Source: JBMNGW01 sp050950025
GTDB taxonomy: Bacteria > Spirochaetota > Spirochaetia > Sphaerochaetales > Sphaerochaetaceae
Length of the DNA: 64,000 nt
Reading direction: 5' to 3'
Assembly: GCA_050950025.1 (NCBI GenBank)
Contig: JBMNGW010000009.1
Location: forward strand, 76,328 to 140,327
Below the pieces are notes generated by a model that did no database searches, was not told where the DNA came from, and worked only from the letters and a program-made list of their open reading frames with translations. The first letter of the stretch is position 1. Every line of letters begins with the position of its first letter. The position numbers were made by a program, and so were the translations under genes. Positions 6,970 to 16,899 of this stretch are shown here, piece after piece.

Positions 6970-9441
6970 TTACTGGGTGTGCAAGAGGCGTAGAGCCTGA
7001 TCTTCATCAACGGGCTTGCTAAAGAGGTAGCCTTGCATCATATCGCATTGGTAATTAAGGAGGTATTCCTTTTGAGCCACCTCTTCCACCCCTTCGGCTA
7101 CAACAAGGTGCCCCAGTGAATGGGCCATGGAGATAATATCCTTGGTAATTGACTCTTCCGGTTTGAGAACCAGCAGCTTATCAATAAACAATTTGTCGAT
7201 TTTGAGGAAGTTGATTTTCAGTTCTCGAACACGGGCAAAAGAGGAGTAGCCGGTACCAAAATCATCTAAGGCTATGCGAACACCGATATCTTTTATGCGC
7301 CCCAGAATTTCATTGACTTTGGGAAACGAAGAGGCCATGCCTGTTTCAGTTATCTCAACAATAACTCTTCTGGCATCAATTCCCGATTCTTTAATTAGGC
7401 GGTCTAGTGAGGGGACAAACGTGGTTTCCAAAAGTTGAATGGCACTGATATTAATCGAAACACAAACTGAAGTGAACCCCAGGGCATCTATTTTGTGAAC
7501 AAAGTTTAACGCCTGTTGAATAATCATCTCTCCTATCGGAATGATAAGCTTCGATTTTTCCAAAATAGGAATGAATTCCAGCGGAGAAATAAGGCCCAAA
7601 GAGGGGCTTTTGAACCTAGCAAGTGCTTCAAAGCAGGCAATAGTCTGTGTTTTGGCTTCGAGAATCGGCTGATACTGGACAAAAAGGCGATCGGTATCAA
7701 TCCCTTTGGCAATTTGGGAAAATTCTTGGCTGATAGATTCTTGGCGGTCAACTCGCTTACGCATGGAATCGTCAAAGAAACAGATAAATGGCTCTTTTTC
7801 GTACGATTCAATCGATTGTTCACTGGCTATTAGAAGATTGCGCAGCAGCTGCTCCACAGTTTGCTTTTTCTGTTGGCCAAATTCCAACACCCCCAGACCC
7901 CATTCAATCATCTCTAAAGAGAGCGTTGTGCCGATTGTTTTAATAATCTGCTGGCAAAAGGCTTCCAACTGCTCTGTTGTTCCATAATTGGTAAGACAAA
8001 AGGCAAAGCGGTTTTCAAAGGAGCTGAACAAAAGGGCCTTATCTGTGGCTAAACTGGCAAGTAAAGAGGCGACTTTGCGGATAATTGACTGGCTGTAATG
8101 GAGCCCGTGGCGCAGACTTAGCATATGAGTCATACTCAGATTGACGGAAACTAAGGCCCTTTGGTCTAACGAAGAAGTCAAGCACCCCTGTAGATACTTC
8201 TCCAAAGATCGGTAATTGGGTAAATCGGTTATGATATCGTGCTCCAAATGATACACTAATTGCTGCTGCGCTTTTTTTGTGTCGGTGATATCAAAGACAA
8301 TCCCCTCCAAGGCCGAAACTTTCCCCTTCTCATCATAGGTCCCTTGGCCCATTTCCAACACCCATTTGCGCTGTGCATCTTTGGTAATAATCTCATACTC
8401 TAGTTTAGCCGTATGATGATGCTGTAATTGAGTTGTCCAATGCTCCCACACCATTTGTCGGTATTCGGTGGCAATTAAACTATTGTAGGAAAGCAGACGG
8501 TTATTAATTAAATCTCCGGGGCGGTATCCCGTTAACTCATAACACCCCTCGGAAACAAATTCCATCGTCCATTGCTGATCATATTTGCAGCGGTAGGCCA
8601 TCCCCGGCAAATGCCCAAGGAGAACCGCTTTACTTCTTTCGCTTTCTGCCAGTGATTTTTCCAGTTCTTTGCGCTCAGTAATATCTTGAATCAAACAGAT
8701 GTGGCTGATGTTTTGATCAGAGACCTTAATAGGGGCAACAGTGACATGGGCCCACACAATTGAGCCGTCGGGACGCACATACCGCTTTTGGATCTCGTAA
8801 CTGGTTATCTTCCCCTCTTTGAGTTTGTTGAAGTAGATCATCTCCCGCTTTAAATCTTCAGGATGCGTGATTTTGCTCCACCCAAGTTTAAGTAGCTCCT
8901 CTTTGCTTCTTCCAGTAAATTTTTCAAAGACGGGGTTTACGTTGTACAGCTCATCAATGCCCTCTCCCCCCTGCCTCCGTTCCGAAATAGTAATACCGAT
9001 AGGGGCTTGCCAGAAAATAGCATTAAACAATACATCTTGCGTGCGGATACGTTCTTCTAATCGATGCTGCTCCATCGACTCAAGGTGCATTGTGATACGA
9101 GTTTGCAATGTGTGATGAGTGTAGGGCCTTCTAAAATAATCGGTGGCTCCCAACCGTAGGGCGCTAATCTCCTTTTGCTCTTCCTCGGCTCGACTTAGAA
9201 GAATGAGATGCAGATGTAAAAAGCGCGAATCGCTGCGAATAAGGCGCAAAAGGGCAACCCATTGTTTTTGCTCTAAATCTAAATCGATGATAACTATGGA
9301 AAAAGAGCGTCTGGTATCGAGTTGAAAAAAGGCCTCTTTAGCAGAGTGGGTAATCACAACTCGATATGAACCCAATCCCTGCAAAAGGTAGGTAGCTTCG
9401 CTTTTTGAAGGGGTGACAACCAATATACTTTGCAACACCAT
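6970..9441 (-). CDS. REC-PAS-PAS-GGDEF(degenerate)-EAL cyclic-di-GMP phosphodiesterase
   Basis: Signalling protein of 823 residues. A receiver-like domain (about 5-118) lacks the usual acidic pair (VVTPSKSE) and has RRP in place of the conserved KP. Two PAS domains follow (about 130-255 and 275-390). The GGDEF-like domain (about 400-560) has SFENR where GGDEF should be, so it is unlikely to make c-di-GMP. The EAL domain (about 575-815) keeps FEALAR, NISA, EITETG, DDFGTGYSS, KIDKLF and AEGVE, so it should hydrolyse c-di-GMP. The start is supported by GAGGATT before the ATG. It is monocistronic as far as can be seen. Confidence 0.92.
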   Translation of the reverse strand: MVLQSILVVTPSKSEATYLLQGLGSYRVVITHSAKEAFFQLDTRRSFSIVIIDLDLEQKQWVALLRLIRSDSRFLHLHLILLSRAEEEQKEISALRLGATDYFRRPYTHHTLQTRITMHLESMEQHRLEERIRTQDVLFNAIFWQAPIGITISERRQGGEGIDELYNVNPVFEKFTGRSKEELLKLGWSKITHPEDLKREMIYFNKLKEGKITSYEIQKRYVRPDGSIVWAHVTVAPIKVSDQNISHICLIQDITERKELEKSLAESERSKAVLLGHLPGMAYRCKYDQQWTMEFVSEGCYELTGYRPGDLINNRLLSYNSLIATEYRQMVWEHWTTQLQHHHTAKLEYEIITKDAQRKWVLEMGQGTYDEKGKVSALEGIVFDITDTKKAQQQLVYHLEHDIITDLPNYRSLEKYLQGCLTSSLDQRALVSVNLSMTHMLSLRHGLHYSQSIIRKVASLLASLATDKALLFSSFENRFAFCLTNYGTTEQLEAFCQQIIKTIGTTLSLEMIEWGLGVLEFGQQKKQTVEQLLRNLLIASEQSIESYEKEPFICFFDDSMRKRVDRQESISQEFSQIAKGIDTDRLFVQYQPILEAKTQTIACFEALARFKSPSLGLISPLEFIPILEKSKLIIPIGEMIIQQALNFVHKIDALGFTSVCVSINISAIQLLETTFVPSLDRLIKESGIDARRVIVEITETGMASSFPKVNEILGRIKDIGVRIALDDFGTGYSSFARVRELKINFLKIDKLFIDKLLVLKPEESITKDIISMAHSLGHLVVAEGVEEVAQKEYLLNYQCDMMQGYLFSKPVDEDQALRLLHTQ

Positions 9442-9541
9442 AATCCTCTACAAGCCGCTATTCCCAGGGGAATAATTGTTATACCATCTTCGATTCATTA
9501 TTGCTTGCCTTGGCCAATTTGTCGACAAAAAATGGCTTTAC

Positions 9542-10945
9542 TCATGGCTCATACTCTATGGTGTTACAGGAATTTCTCATAACACTCCTTAGGCTCTCAA
9601 CACTCATCTGCGGATGGGTATACATCAACTGAGCCGCAATCGCTCCCATACTGGTAGCTTCGACAGGGCCTGCTAGCACTTTCATCCCTGTCAAAGAAGC
9701 TGTTAAAGCATTTACATGACTGTTTTGCGAGCCTCCGCCAATAATGTGAAGCGTGTTGTACTGTTTGCCGATAATCTGTTGCAAGGCGCTAAGAGCTTGC
9801 TCATAGCTATGAGCGAGGGCATAATAAGCGCTGGCAATAATATCTTCGTTACTGTTCAGCTTGGTCAATTTGCCAATAGCTTGCATCATCGATACAGGAT
9901 GATAAAGCGACTCATCATTAACATCAAATGAGATACGAGATCCCTTTTTGCTTGCTTGAGCCATTGCCACCAACTGGTCCCAACTCACTTTTTCTCCTTT
10001 TTCTGCTTCCAATTCCCGCTTAATTCGCTGCATCAAATGCATCCCGGCAGAATTTTTCAGCAATGTAATGGCTCCATGTAGCCCCCCTTCATTGGAAAAA
10101 CCCGCCTCCATCACCTGCCGATTAATAATCGGCTCATCAACAACCGTGCCGATTAACGACCATGTGCCGGAGCTGATCCACAATGAGTTTTCATGTTCAG
10201 ATGGGACACTTGCCACTGCCGAAGCAGTATCGTGGGAGGGAACTGAAACAGCAATCAGAGGGGGAATATCGTACAATTTTTGTAATTCTTCTTTAAGAAC
10301 CCCCCTCTTTTTACCATGTCCCACTAAAGGCGCAAACAGATTTTTATCCAACTCATGAGCAGAAAGCACCTCATCGCTATAATCACGACGACGCATGTCT
10401 AGCAATTCTGTTGTGCTGGCAATGGAAATTTCAGTGTTCATTTCTCCGGTAAACAGATAATTGAGCAGATCGGGAGTCAGCAGCACTTTGTGAGCTTGCT
10501 GCAGATATTCTGGCATCAAAGCTCTGATTCCCAACAATTGATATAAGGAGTTCATCGGCAGGTTCTGAATACCGGTTTGCTGAAACAACTGCTCCAACTC
10601 CCTGCTGCTTTTTTGTTTCATCCCCCTCATCCCAACGCTGTTGCGGTAGCTAAGCGGATTACCCAACAAATCACCAGAGGCACCGATTAAGCCAAAGTCG
10701 ATACCCCACGTGGAAATACCAAACGTCGTGATATCTGGGTAGAGCGAGCACGCTTGTTCCATCCCCCGTAACAGCTCATGGAAAATGGAGAGGATATTCC
10801 AATGATCGAAACGGACTCCTCGAAACTCTTGGTTGGGTACTTGGCGCAGTACCTCAAGTTCAATTTTATGGCCGTCAAATCTTCCGACCACTGTCCGCAA
10901 AGACGAGTTTCCGCAATCAAACGCCAAATAATGCTGTTCTTTCAT
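9542..10945 (-). CDS. rhaB: FGGY-family carbohydrate kinase, rhamnulokinase-like
   Basis: ATP-dependent sugar kinase of 467 residues. The N-terminal phosphate loop is FDCGNSSLRTVVG. The segments STWGIDFGLIG, then NPLSYRN, and C-terminal IIGGGSQN with AGPVEATSMGAIAAQ are closest to L-rhamnulokinase within the FGGY family. The reaction would be phosphorylation of L-rhamnulose at O1 on the way to DHAP and lactaldehyde. No other rhamnose gene is in the window, so a related ketose (fuculose, for example) remains possible. The start at 10945 has AAGGTGG upstream. Confidence 0.82.
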   Translation of the reverse strand: MKEQHYLAFDCGNSSLRTVVGRFDGHKIELEVLRQVPNQEFRGVRFDHWNILSIFHELLRGMEQACSLYPDITTFGISTWGIDFGLIGASGDLLGNPLSYRNSVGMRGMKQKSSRELEQLFQQTGIQNLPMNSLYQLLGIRALMPEYLQQAHKVLLTPDLLNYLFTGEMNTEISIASTTELLDMRRRDYSDEVLSAHELDKNLFAPLVGHGKKRGVLKEELQKLYDIPPLIAVSVPSHDTASAVASVPSEHENSLWISSGTWSLIGTVVDEPIINRQVMEAGFSNEGGLHGAITLLKNSAGMHLMQRIKRELEAEKGEKVSWDQLVAMAQASKKGSRISFDVNDESLYHPVSMMQAIGKLTKLNSNEDIIASAYYALAHSYEQALSALQQIIGKQYNTLHIIGGGSQNSHVNALTASLTGMKVLAGPVEATSMGAIAAQLMYTHPQMSVESLRSVMRNSCNTIEYEP

Positions 10946-11025
10946 CTTCGATCCACCTTATTTCTATCATACCAAATTTTTCCCAAGCTGTTTGCATAAA
11001 TGTAATTTTCGTGTACAAAAGAACC

Positions 11026-11550
11026 ATGATGTCTGTCGATGTGCAACCGTTGAGCTTAGCTCACATTCCAGCTCTGATGGCTTTGGAAAAAAGGGCCTTT
11101 GCTCCCTCGGTGTGTGAAGACCAAGCCATATATGAACAGCGAATTGCTTTGTTCGAAGCAGGCAATCTTGGTTTTTTCCACGACCAGAGACTTATCGGTT
11201 TTTTTTGCAGTGAATTGTGGGGTTATCAACAAAGCTATGAGAAAGACCGCTTTGCCCTTTCTCATTCCCCGGGACTGTTCCACTGTTCTTTAGGAACTGA
11301 GCTGTATATCTCCAGCTTTGCCGTTGATGCCAACCAAAGAACTGTGTTGAGGGGGAAAAAGGCTTTTTCCTTAGCAATGGAATACATACAAAAAAGAGTT
11401 GCCATCCAAAGTGCCGTTTTAGTCGTCAGTGAAAAATGGGAAGCAGCAAAAGCACTGTACCGCTGGTGGGGATTTACAGAGATTGGTTCTTTGGAAAAAG
11501 GGCTTGGTGATGATACAGCACTGATTATGCGCTGTGAGTCTCTTAGCTGA
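11026..11550 (+). CDS. GNAT-family N-acetyltransferase
   Basis: Acetyl-CoA-dependent acyltransferase of about 174 residues. The fold is suggested by the start VDVQPLSLAHIPALMALEKRAF, the central strand ELYISSFAVDANQRT and the C-terminal region ALYRWWGFTEIGS, where GNAT enzymes end with a conserved Y-x-x-x-GF pattern. The usual Q/R-x-x-G-x-G/A acetyl-CoA loop is weak (QRTVLRGKKAF). The substrate is unknown. ATG codons lie at 11026 and 11029 without a strong ribosome site. Its end overlaps the convergent phosphate-transporter gene by 8 bases. Confidence 0.75.
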   Translation: MMSVDVQPLSLAHIPALMALEKRAFAPSVCEDQAIYEQRIALFEAGNLGFFHDQRLIGFFCSELWGYQQSYEKDRFALSHSPGLFHCSLGTELYISSFAVDANQRTVLRGKKAFSLAMEYIQKRVAIQSAVLVVSEKWEAAKALYRWWGFTEIGSLEKGLGDDTALIMRCESLS

Positions 11551-13210
11551 TCCGTTGGATCCCTTGCACAATATTCAAACAGTGGTCTCCGATTTGCTCT
11601 ACATGGCGTACAATTTCAATAAATAGCAGCTCCGCTTTGACGTTCGAACCGTGCTGCAATCGCTCAGAGGACTCTTCTTTGAGTAAGTTGCGCATCGTGT
11701 TAATCTCATCTTCCAGTCGGTAGGCTACTGCCATACTTTCGCTACTGACATGCTCATTCAAATGACTTCTGATGAAGCGGAGAAACCGTTGAACCAAATC
11801 GACATAGGGTTGCAGGCTTTCTATCATATGCGCCTCTATTTCGATATTCTGGGTCATCCTCCGTTCCGATAAAAGCATTAAGTTGTAGCAGCTGTCTCCA
11901 ACGCTTTCCAGTTCATTGGTAATGCGAATCATCCCATGAACATGGCGGGCACTTAAGGAGTTCATCGTATCCATACTGCATTGAGAAAGGAACTTAGTGA
12001 TCTCCTCCTGCATTTGGTCGGTACGATCTTCCATCTCTTTTTGACGGTCAATCTCTTCTTGGGAAGCCTCTTCTCCGTTGCTAAAAAAGGTCCAAAAACG
12101 GCCGAACATTTCAGCTATGATATCGCCCATTTTCAACAGCTCTCGTTTGACTGTCAGTAAATACAGCTCGGGAGTGTCGCGCAACGTCGCTTTGATATAG
12201 CGCAACGTATAAGGCCCCTCACTTTTTTCATCTCCGGGAACAAGCTTTGTCACCAGGCGGGCGAAAAAGGGGAGAAAGAAACTGCAAATGATGGTGTTGA
12301 CCAAATTAAAGAGTGTGTGAAACATCGCTAAGTGCAGCGGCAAATAAGAGGCGCTGTTAGGTCCGAACACTTTTCCCGGAACTAGCACATCAATAAAATG
12401 GAGAAACGGCAGAAAAATAGGAGTCATCCACACTACTCCAAAGATGTTGAACAAGGTATGAGCTCGTCCGGCTCGGCGGGCATTAAGACTGGTTCCCAGC
12501 GAAGCAATGTTGGCTGACAACGTTGTTCCGATGTTTTCTCCTAAAATAATGGCAGCTGCCGTCGGATAATCGATCCATCCAAAAAACCCCAAAGCGAGGG
12601 TAATCGCCACGGCAGCCGAAGAAGCTTGCAATAAAATAGAGAGCACTATGCCCACGATAATGAACAATAGATACGAGAGCAAACCGTAGCTTGAGATATT
12701 TTGTAAAAACAGGAAGACTTTGGGATACTCACTTATCGTAGGAATTGAGCTCTTTAAAAAATTGAGTCCCACAAAAAGGAGCCCAAAACCGATAAGAGCC
12801 TCACCTAAATTTCGTTTGTTTAACTGCTTGATTATCAACAGCACAAAGCCCAATCCAATAAGGGTCAGAGGCAAAAATGTCAAATGAACTTGAAATCCAA
12901 AGAAAGCGACGATCCAACCGGTAATGGTGGTTCCGATGTTGGCTCCCATAATAACACTGATGGCTTGTCCCAACTGCAGCAGCCCTGAGTTAACAAAACT
13001 GACTACCATAACCGTCGTTGCAGTTGAAGACTGAATGATGGCGGTAATGGCACTGCCGGCAACTATGGAAGCGAAGCGGTTGCCTGTCATATGGTTAAGC
13101 ACCGATTGCAACCTCTCCCCAGAAACTTTCTGGATGCCGTCGCTCATAATCATCATGCCATAGAGGAACAAACCTAAACTGCCAATAACCAATAGCGTCT
13201 GATAAACCAT
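11543..13210 (-). CDS. Na/Pi cotransporter family protein with PhoU-like C-terminus
   Basis: Sodium-coupled phosphate transporter of the NptA/YjbB type, 555 residues. The membrane domain (about 1-320) has two inverted repeats, each with the family signature: QSSTATTVMVVSF with GANIGTT, and QASSAAVAITLA with GENIGTT. The cytoplasmic C-terminal part (about 340-550) is helical and PhoU-like, with ITNELESVGD and IVRHVEQIGDHCLN. The ATG at 13210 is chosen because TAGGAG lies just upstream; the open frame runs 15 codons further without a ribosome site. It follows fabV by 60 bases on the same strand. Confidence 0.92.
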   Translation of the reverse strand: MVYQTLLVIGSLGLFLYGMMIMSDGIQKVSGERLQSVLNHMTGNRFASIVAGSAITAIIQSSTATTVMVVSFVNSGLLQLGQAISVIMGANIGTTITGWIVAFFGFQVHLTFLPLTLIGLGFVLLIIKQLNKRNLGEALIGFGLLFVGLNFLKSSIPTISEYPKVFLFLQNISSYGLLSYLLFIIVGIVLSILLQASSAAVAITLALGFFGWIDYPTAAAIILGENIGTTLSANIASLGTSLNARRAGRAHTLFNIFGVVWMTPIFLPFLHFIDVLVPGKVFGPNSASYLPLHLAMFHTLFNLVNTIICSFFLPFFARLVTKLVPGDEKSEGPYTLRYIKATLRDTPELYLLTVKRELLKMGDIIAEMFGRFWTFFSNGEEASQEEIDRQKEMEDRTDQMQEEITKFLSQCSMDTMNSLSARHVHGMIRITNELESVGDSCYNLMLLSERRMTQNIEIEAHMIESLQPYVDLVQRFLRFIRSHLNEHVSSESMAVAYRLEDEINTMRNLLKEESSERLQHGSNVKAELLFIEIVRHVEQIGDHCLNIVQGIQRIS

Positions 13211-13270
13211 CCACTCTCCTACGGAATCGGCCTCAGAGTAGCAAAGTAACTTCATTTTGAAAAGGGGGCT

Positions 13271-14455
13271 TCAGATACGTGTGGGATCAACATCCTTCTC
13301 ATAATCGATTGATTCAAAACCAAAACCGTGGATATGGTCGTATTGGCGCCGAAATCCATCAAGGTCACCTTCAGCCAAGGGTTTCCCCTCTTGTTGCAAT
13401 TTCCAGCGTCTTTGCACCTCTAATTGCACCTGAGGTTTCATTTCCCAATCATCGAGGCGGATTCTCCCCTCTTTATCTAAAGGAATCTCTTTTTTACCGT
13501 ATAAGCGTTGATCAAAAAGACGGCTCATCTGCTCAATACACTCTTCATGAAGTGCTTGTTCTTTCATCACTTTGTATAACAGAGCAATATACAAAGGGAC
13601 AACCGGAATAACGGCACTGGCACGGGTAACCACCGCTTTATTTACCGATACTAAAGCCCTTCCTCCAATCGTTTGCAATAAAGCAGTAATCTTTTTAGCA
13701 CTGGCTTCCAAATGCTCTTTAGCTTTGCCAATCGTCCCATCACGATACATTGGGTGGGTCATCTGAGGACCGATATAGGAAAAAGCTACTGTAATAAAGT
13801 TTTCGGCAAGGAGGTTCCGTTTGGCTAAGAATTCAATCCACCGTTGCCAATCCTCTCCGCCCATCACTTTGATGGTCTGTTCAACTTGATCCTCTTGTGC
13901 CGGTTCAATAGTTGCCTGCTCTATCAGTCCACTTTGCATATCAAGGGACAAAGCACTGTAGGTTTTGCCAATAGGCTTAATTACCGAGTGGTAGACTTCT
14001 TTTGTATCCGGATCGGTTCGCAACGGAGATGCAACACTGTAGATGATTAAATCGACTTGCCCTAAGTGGGTGGCAATCAGATCGGCAGTTGCTTCTTTTG
14101 TCTGGTCGCTAAACGCATCGGCATACAAGCTGCGGGCAAACAGACCCCGCTTGGTCGCCTCTTTTTCAAAAGCCTCAGTGTTGTACCATCCGGCAGTCGC
14201 CACTTTATTTTCACTGGGCTCTCTTTCGACCGATACGTTTATGGTAGCAGAACCTGCACCGATAGCTGCCACAATGCGGGCTGCCAACCCATACCCAGTC
14301 GAACCGCCGACAATGAGGACCCGTTTAGGATACAAAGAAGCAGAGGGACTGGGGTGTTGCTCCACATAAGCAATCTGATTTTGGACATCCTGGGCACAGC
14401 CGAGGGGGTGAGCCGTCAAAGAGACGTTTCTCATAATTTTTTGCTTGATAATCAT
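13271..14455 (-). CDS. fabV: Trans-2-enoyl-ACP/CoA reductase FabV
   Basis: NADH-dependent enoyl reductase completing each round of fatty-acid elongation. The 394-residue length is right for FabV, which is larger than FabI. Seen are the nucleotide loop VLIVGGSTGYGLAARI, the DLIIYSVASP strand, and the catalytic Y-x8-K motif in PMYRDGTIGKAKEH. The ATG at 14455 overlaps the fabZ stop by 4 bases (ATGA), so translation is coupled. It is the last fab gene; no FabI or FabK is seen, so FabV is probably the only enoyl reductase of this cluster. Confidence 0.96.
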   Translation of the reverse strand: MIIKQKIMRNVSLTAHPLGCAQDVQNQIAYVEQHPSPSASLYPKRVLIVGGSTGYGLAARIVAAIGAGSATINVSVEREPSENKVATAGWYNTEAFEKEATKRGLFARSLYADAFSDQTKEATADLIATHLGQVDLIIYSVASPLRTDPDTKEVYHSVIKPIGKTYSALSLDMQSGLIEQATIEPAQEDQVEQTIKVMGGEDWQRWIEFLAKRNLLAENFITVAFSYIGPQMTHPMYRDGTIGKAKEHLEASAKKITALLQTIGGRALVSVNKAVVTRASAVIPVVPLYIALLYKVMKEQALHEECIEQMSRLFDQRLYGKKEIPLDKEGRIRLDDWEMKPQVQLEVQRRWKLQQEGKPLAEGDLDGFRRQYDHIHGFGFESIDYEKDVDPTRI

Positions 14456-14895
14456 CCTTTTTCTCCACCTTCGGTAATAATACACATCCAGGTTGCTTCA
14501 GCACATAGCTGACCATCAACGGTAATGGTTCCACTTTGGCGCATCATCTGAGCTGAAACACGCAGATTTTTAACCTCTACCACAGCTGTGTCGCCAGGGC
14601 GTACTTGATTACGAAACTTCGCCTTCTCGATAGAAGCCAGAGCAAAAATAGCTCCTTTAGGCAAAACCCCCAACTGATTTAGCCCCGCTCCCCCACATTG
14701 GGCCATCGTTTCTAATAGCAACACTCCCGGTACAACCGGATACGAGGGAAAGTGGCCTTTGAACACAGGCTCACTGGGATCAAAGTAGCGAGAGCCGACA
14801 ATCTTCTTATCGGTGGCTTCAAGTAACTGATCAAGATAGACAAAAGGGGTGCGGTGCGGCAGCAGTTCTGCAATCGGTTCAAAAACAGTTCCCAT
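14452..14895 (-). CDS. fabZ: 3-hydroxyacyl-ACP dehydratase FabZ
   Basis: Hot-dog-fold dehydratase converting 3-hydroxyacyl-ACP to trans-2-enoyl-ACP. The 147-residue product has ELLPHRTPFVYLD with the catalytic His and GHFPSYPVVPGVLLLETMAQ with the catalytic Glu, both typical of FabZ rather than FabA. It lies between fabF (8-base gap) and fabV (4-base overlap). Confidence 0.96.
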   Translation of the reverse strand: MGTVFEPIAELLPHRTPFVYLDQLLEATDKKIVGSRYFDPSEPVFKGHFPSYPVVPGVLLLETMAQCGGAGLNQLGVLPKGAIFALASIEKAKFRNQVRPGDTAVVEVKNLRVSAQMMRQSGTITVDGQLCAEATWMCIITEGGEKG

Positions 14896-14903
14896 TTTTC
14901 CTC

Positions 14904-16157
14904 CTACCTAGGATATGCGGCAATGACTAAGGCTCCGTTGTGTCCTCCGAAGCCCAAGGATTCACTTAATGCATATCGAATAACTTTATGTTCTCCTTGA
15001 TTGGGGACATAGTCAAGGTCGCATTCAGGGTCAGCATTAGTCAGATTTAGGGTACAAGGCACAAAGGAATCTCTGATAGCCAGCACGCAAATAATAGCTT
15101 CCACTGCCCCCGCTGCCGCTATCAGATGAGCTGTCATAGATTTAGTGGAAGAAATCTTTAACTGTGCAGCATGTTCTTTGAACAACCCTTTGATGGCTTT
15201 GGTCTCCATAACATCATTGGCAAGTGTGCTAGTTCCATGAGCATTAAGATAATCAATTTGAGAGGGTTCAATTCCCGCTCTTTGGATAGCCAACTCCATC
15301 GCCCTTTTAGCCCCGCTTCCTTCAGGATCGGGAGCTGTTAAATGAAACGCGTCACAGGTTTGTCCATAACCGACAATTTCGGCAAAAATCGTGGCATTCC
15401 GTTTTTTGGCATGTTCAAGTTCTTCAATGACCAACATACCTGCTCCCTCTCCGATAACAAACCCATCTCGCTTAGCATCAAAAGGGCGACAGGCGAGCTG
15501 GGGAGTATCGTTATAAGCAGTTGAAAGGGCCTGAATGCGGCAAAAACCGGCTACTGCCAACTTGGTGATAGCCGCTTCGGTGCCTCCGGTCAGCGCAATA
15601 TCGGCCAGCCCCCACTGTACAGCCTGAAAAGCCTCGCCGATGGCGTCGGTACCTGAAGCACAAGCAGTGACGGTGGTATGACATGGTCCTAAAAACCCGA
15701 ATTTCAGCGCAACGTTACCGGCTGCTTCGTTAGCAATAAGTTTGGGAATCGTCAGAGGGGCCACTGCCCGAGGCCCTTTTTCAAAAAGTTTGGCCAAATT
15801 TTCTTCCACTACTTCAAACCCGCCGATGCCGTTACCAACATAGACTGCAGCTCGTAGCGGATCGTATCCTCCCTCCCCTTTGGGTCCCAAGCCGGCTTGC
15901 CTCATTGCTTGGGTTGCCGCATGAGTGGCAAAAAGGGTGAATTCGGCCATTGAGCGACACTCTTTGCGATCTAAAAGATCAGTAGGGTCAAAATCGGTAA
16001 CCTCAGCGGCAATTTGGGACGGATAATCGGTACAATCAAATTTTGTCAATTTCCCGATGCCGCTTTGCCCCGCTTTAATCCGTTGCCAAAAACTCTCAAT
16101 ATCGGTACCAAGAGGGTTCACTGTCCCCATTCCCGTAATGACTACTCGTCTTTTCAT
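14904..16157 (-). CDS. fabF: 3-oxoacyl-ACP synthase II FabF
   Basis: Elongating condensing enzyme, 417 residues. The catalytic triad is visible: Cys in TVTACASGTDAIGEAF, His in YLNAHGTSTLANDV and His in KSMTAHLIAAAGAVEA (the usual reading is KSMTGHLLGAAG). The open frame extends 45 codons further, but MKRRVVITGMGTVNPLG at 16157 is the normal FabF start, with GAGGAG just before it overlapping the fabG stop. Confidence 0.96.
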   Translation of the reverse strand: MKRRVVITGMGTVNPLGTDIESFWQRIKAGQSGIGKLTKFDCTDYPSQIAAEVTDFDPTDLLDRKECRSMAEFTLFATHAATQAMRQAGLGPKGEGGYDPLRAAVYVGNGIGGFEVVEENLAKLFEKGPRAVAPLTIPKLIANEAAGNVALKFGFLGPCHTTVTACASGTDAIGEAFQAVQWGLADIALTGGTEAAITKLAVAGFCRIQALSTAYNDTPQLACRPFDAKRDGFVIGEGAGMLVIEELEHAKKRNATIFAEIVGYGQTCDAFHLTAPDPEGSGAKRAMELAIQRAGIEPSQIDYLNAHGTSTLANDVMETKAIKGLFKEHAAQLKISSTKSMTAHLIAAAGAVEAIICVLAIRDSFVPCTLNLTNADPECDLDYVPNQGEHKVIRYALSESLGFGGHNGALVIAAYPR

Positions 16158-16164
16158 ACTCTCC

Positions 16165-16899
16165 TCACATCGACATGCCGCCGTCGACTGACAGCACCTG
16201 TCCGGTGATATAGGAGGCCTCTTGACCGCATAAAAATACGACGGCTTTGGCCACTTCTTCCGCACTGCCGATACGACCCAAAGGAATGGCATGTTTAAGC
16301 TGGCTTGCAGCCTCCGCTCCTAAGGCATCTGTCATCTCGGTTTCAATAAAACCGGGAGCGACCACATTCACTCGCACTCCGCGCCCGGCTAACTCTTTAG
16401 CCAAGCTTTTAGAGAACCCAATCACCCCCGCTTTGGATGCGGCATAATTGGTTTGTCCCCCGTTTCCCGATAGTCCGACCACACTGGAGATATTGACAAT
16501 AGCTCCGCTGCGCTGGGCAATCATCAGACGACTAATAGCGCGGCATGTGAGAAATACCCCTTTTAAATTGACAGAAAGCACTTCATCCCACGCCTCTTCG
16601 CTCATGCGCATCAAAAGCCCGTCTTTCGTAATTCCGGCATTATTTACTAAGACATCGATTCGCGAAACAGAGGCTAAAATATGCTTAAGAGCTTGCTCTA
16701 CAGATTCGCTGCTGCCGATATCACATTTAACCCAATGGGCCCTAGAAGAATCGACTTTCGCCAATGAACAGAGTGCTTGTGCCCCCTCGCCCTCACTGCG
16801 ACTAAGATAAAAGACTTCCATTCCTTGTTGCAAAAGGTGTATGACAATCTGCTTGCCGATTCCTTTTGATCCGCCCGTTACAATGGCTGTTTTTCTCAT
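16165..16899 (-). CDS. fabG: 3-oxoacyl-ACP reductase FabG
   Basis: NADPH-dependent short-chain dehydrogenase of 244 residues reducing 3-oxoacyl-ACP. Motifs: TGGSKGIGK cofactor loop, VNNAGITKDGLLMRM, and the catalytic Ser-Tyr-Lys set in NISSVVG and NYAASKAGVIGFSK. The context inside the fab cluster and the FabG-typical TKDGLLMRM support the call over other SDRs. The ATG overlaps the fabD stop by 4 bases. Confidence 0.96.
   Translation of the reverse strand: MRKTAIVTGGSKGIGKQIVIHLLQQGMEVFYLSRSEGEGAQALCSLAKVDSSRAHWVKCDIGSSESVEQALKHILASVSRIDVLVNNAGITKDGLLMRMSEEAWDEVLSVNLKGVFLTCRAISRLMIAQRSGAIVNISSVVGLSGNGGQTNYAASKAGVIGFSKSLAKELAGRGVRVNVVAPGFIETEMTDALGAEAASQLKHAIPLGRIGSAEEVAKAVVFLCGQEASYITGQVLSVDGGMSM

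Noticed and set aside
16158..16292. N-terminal extension of FabF
   Set aside because: It overlaps fabG and adds sequence not found in FabF; the ATG at 16157 has a good ribosome site.
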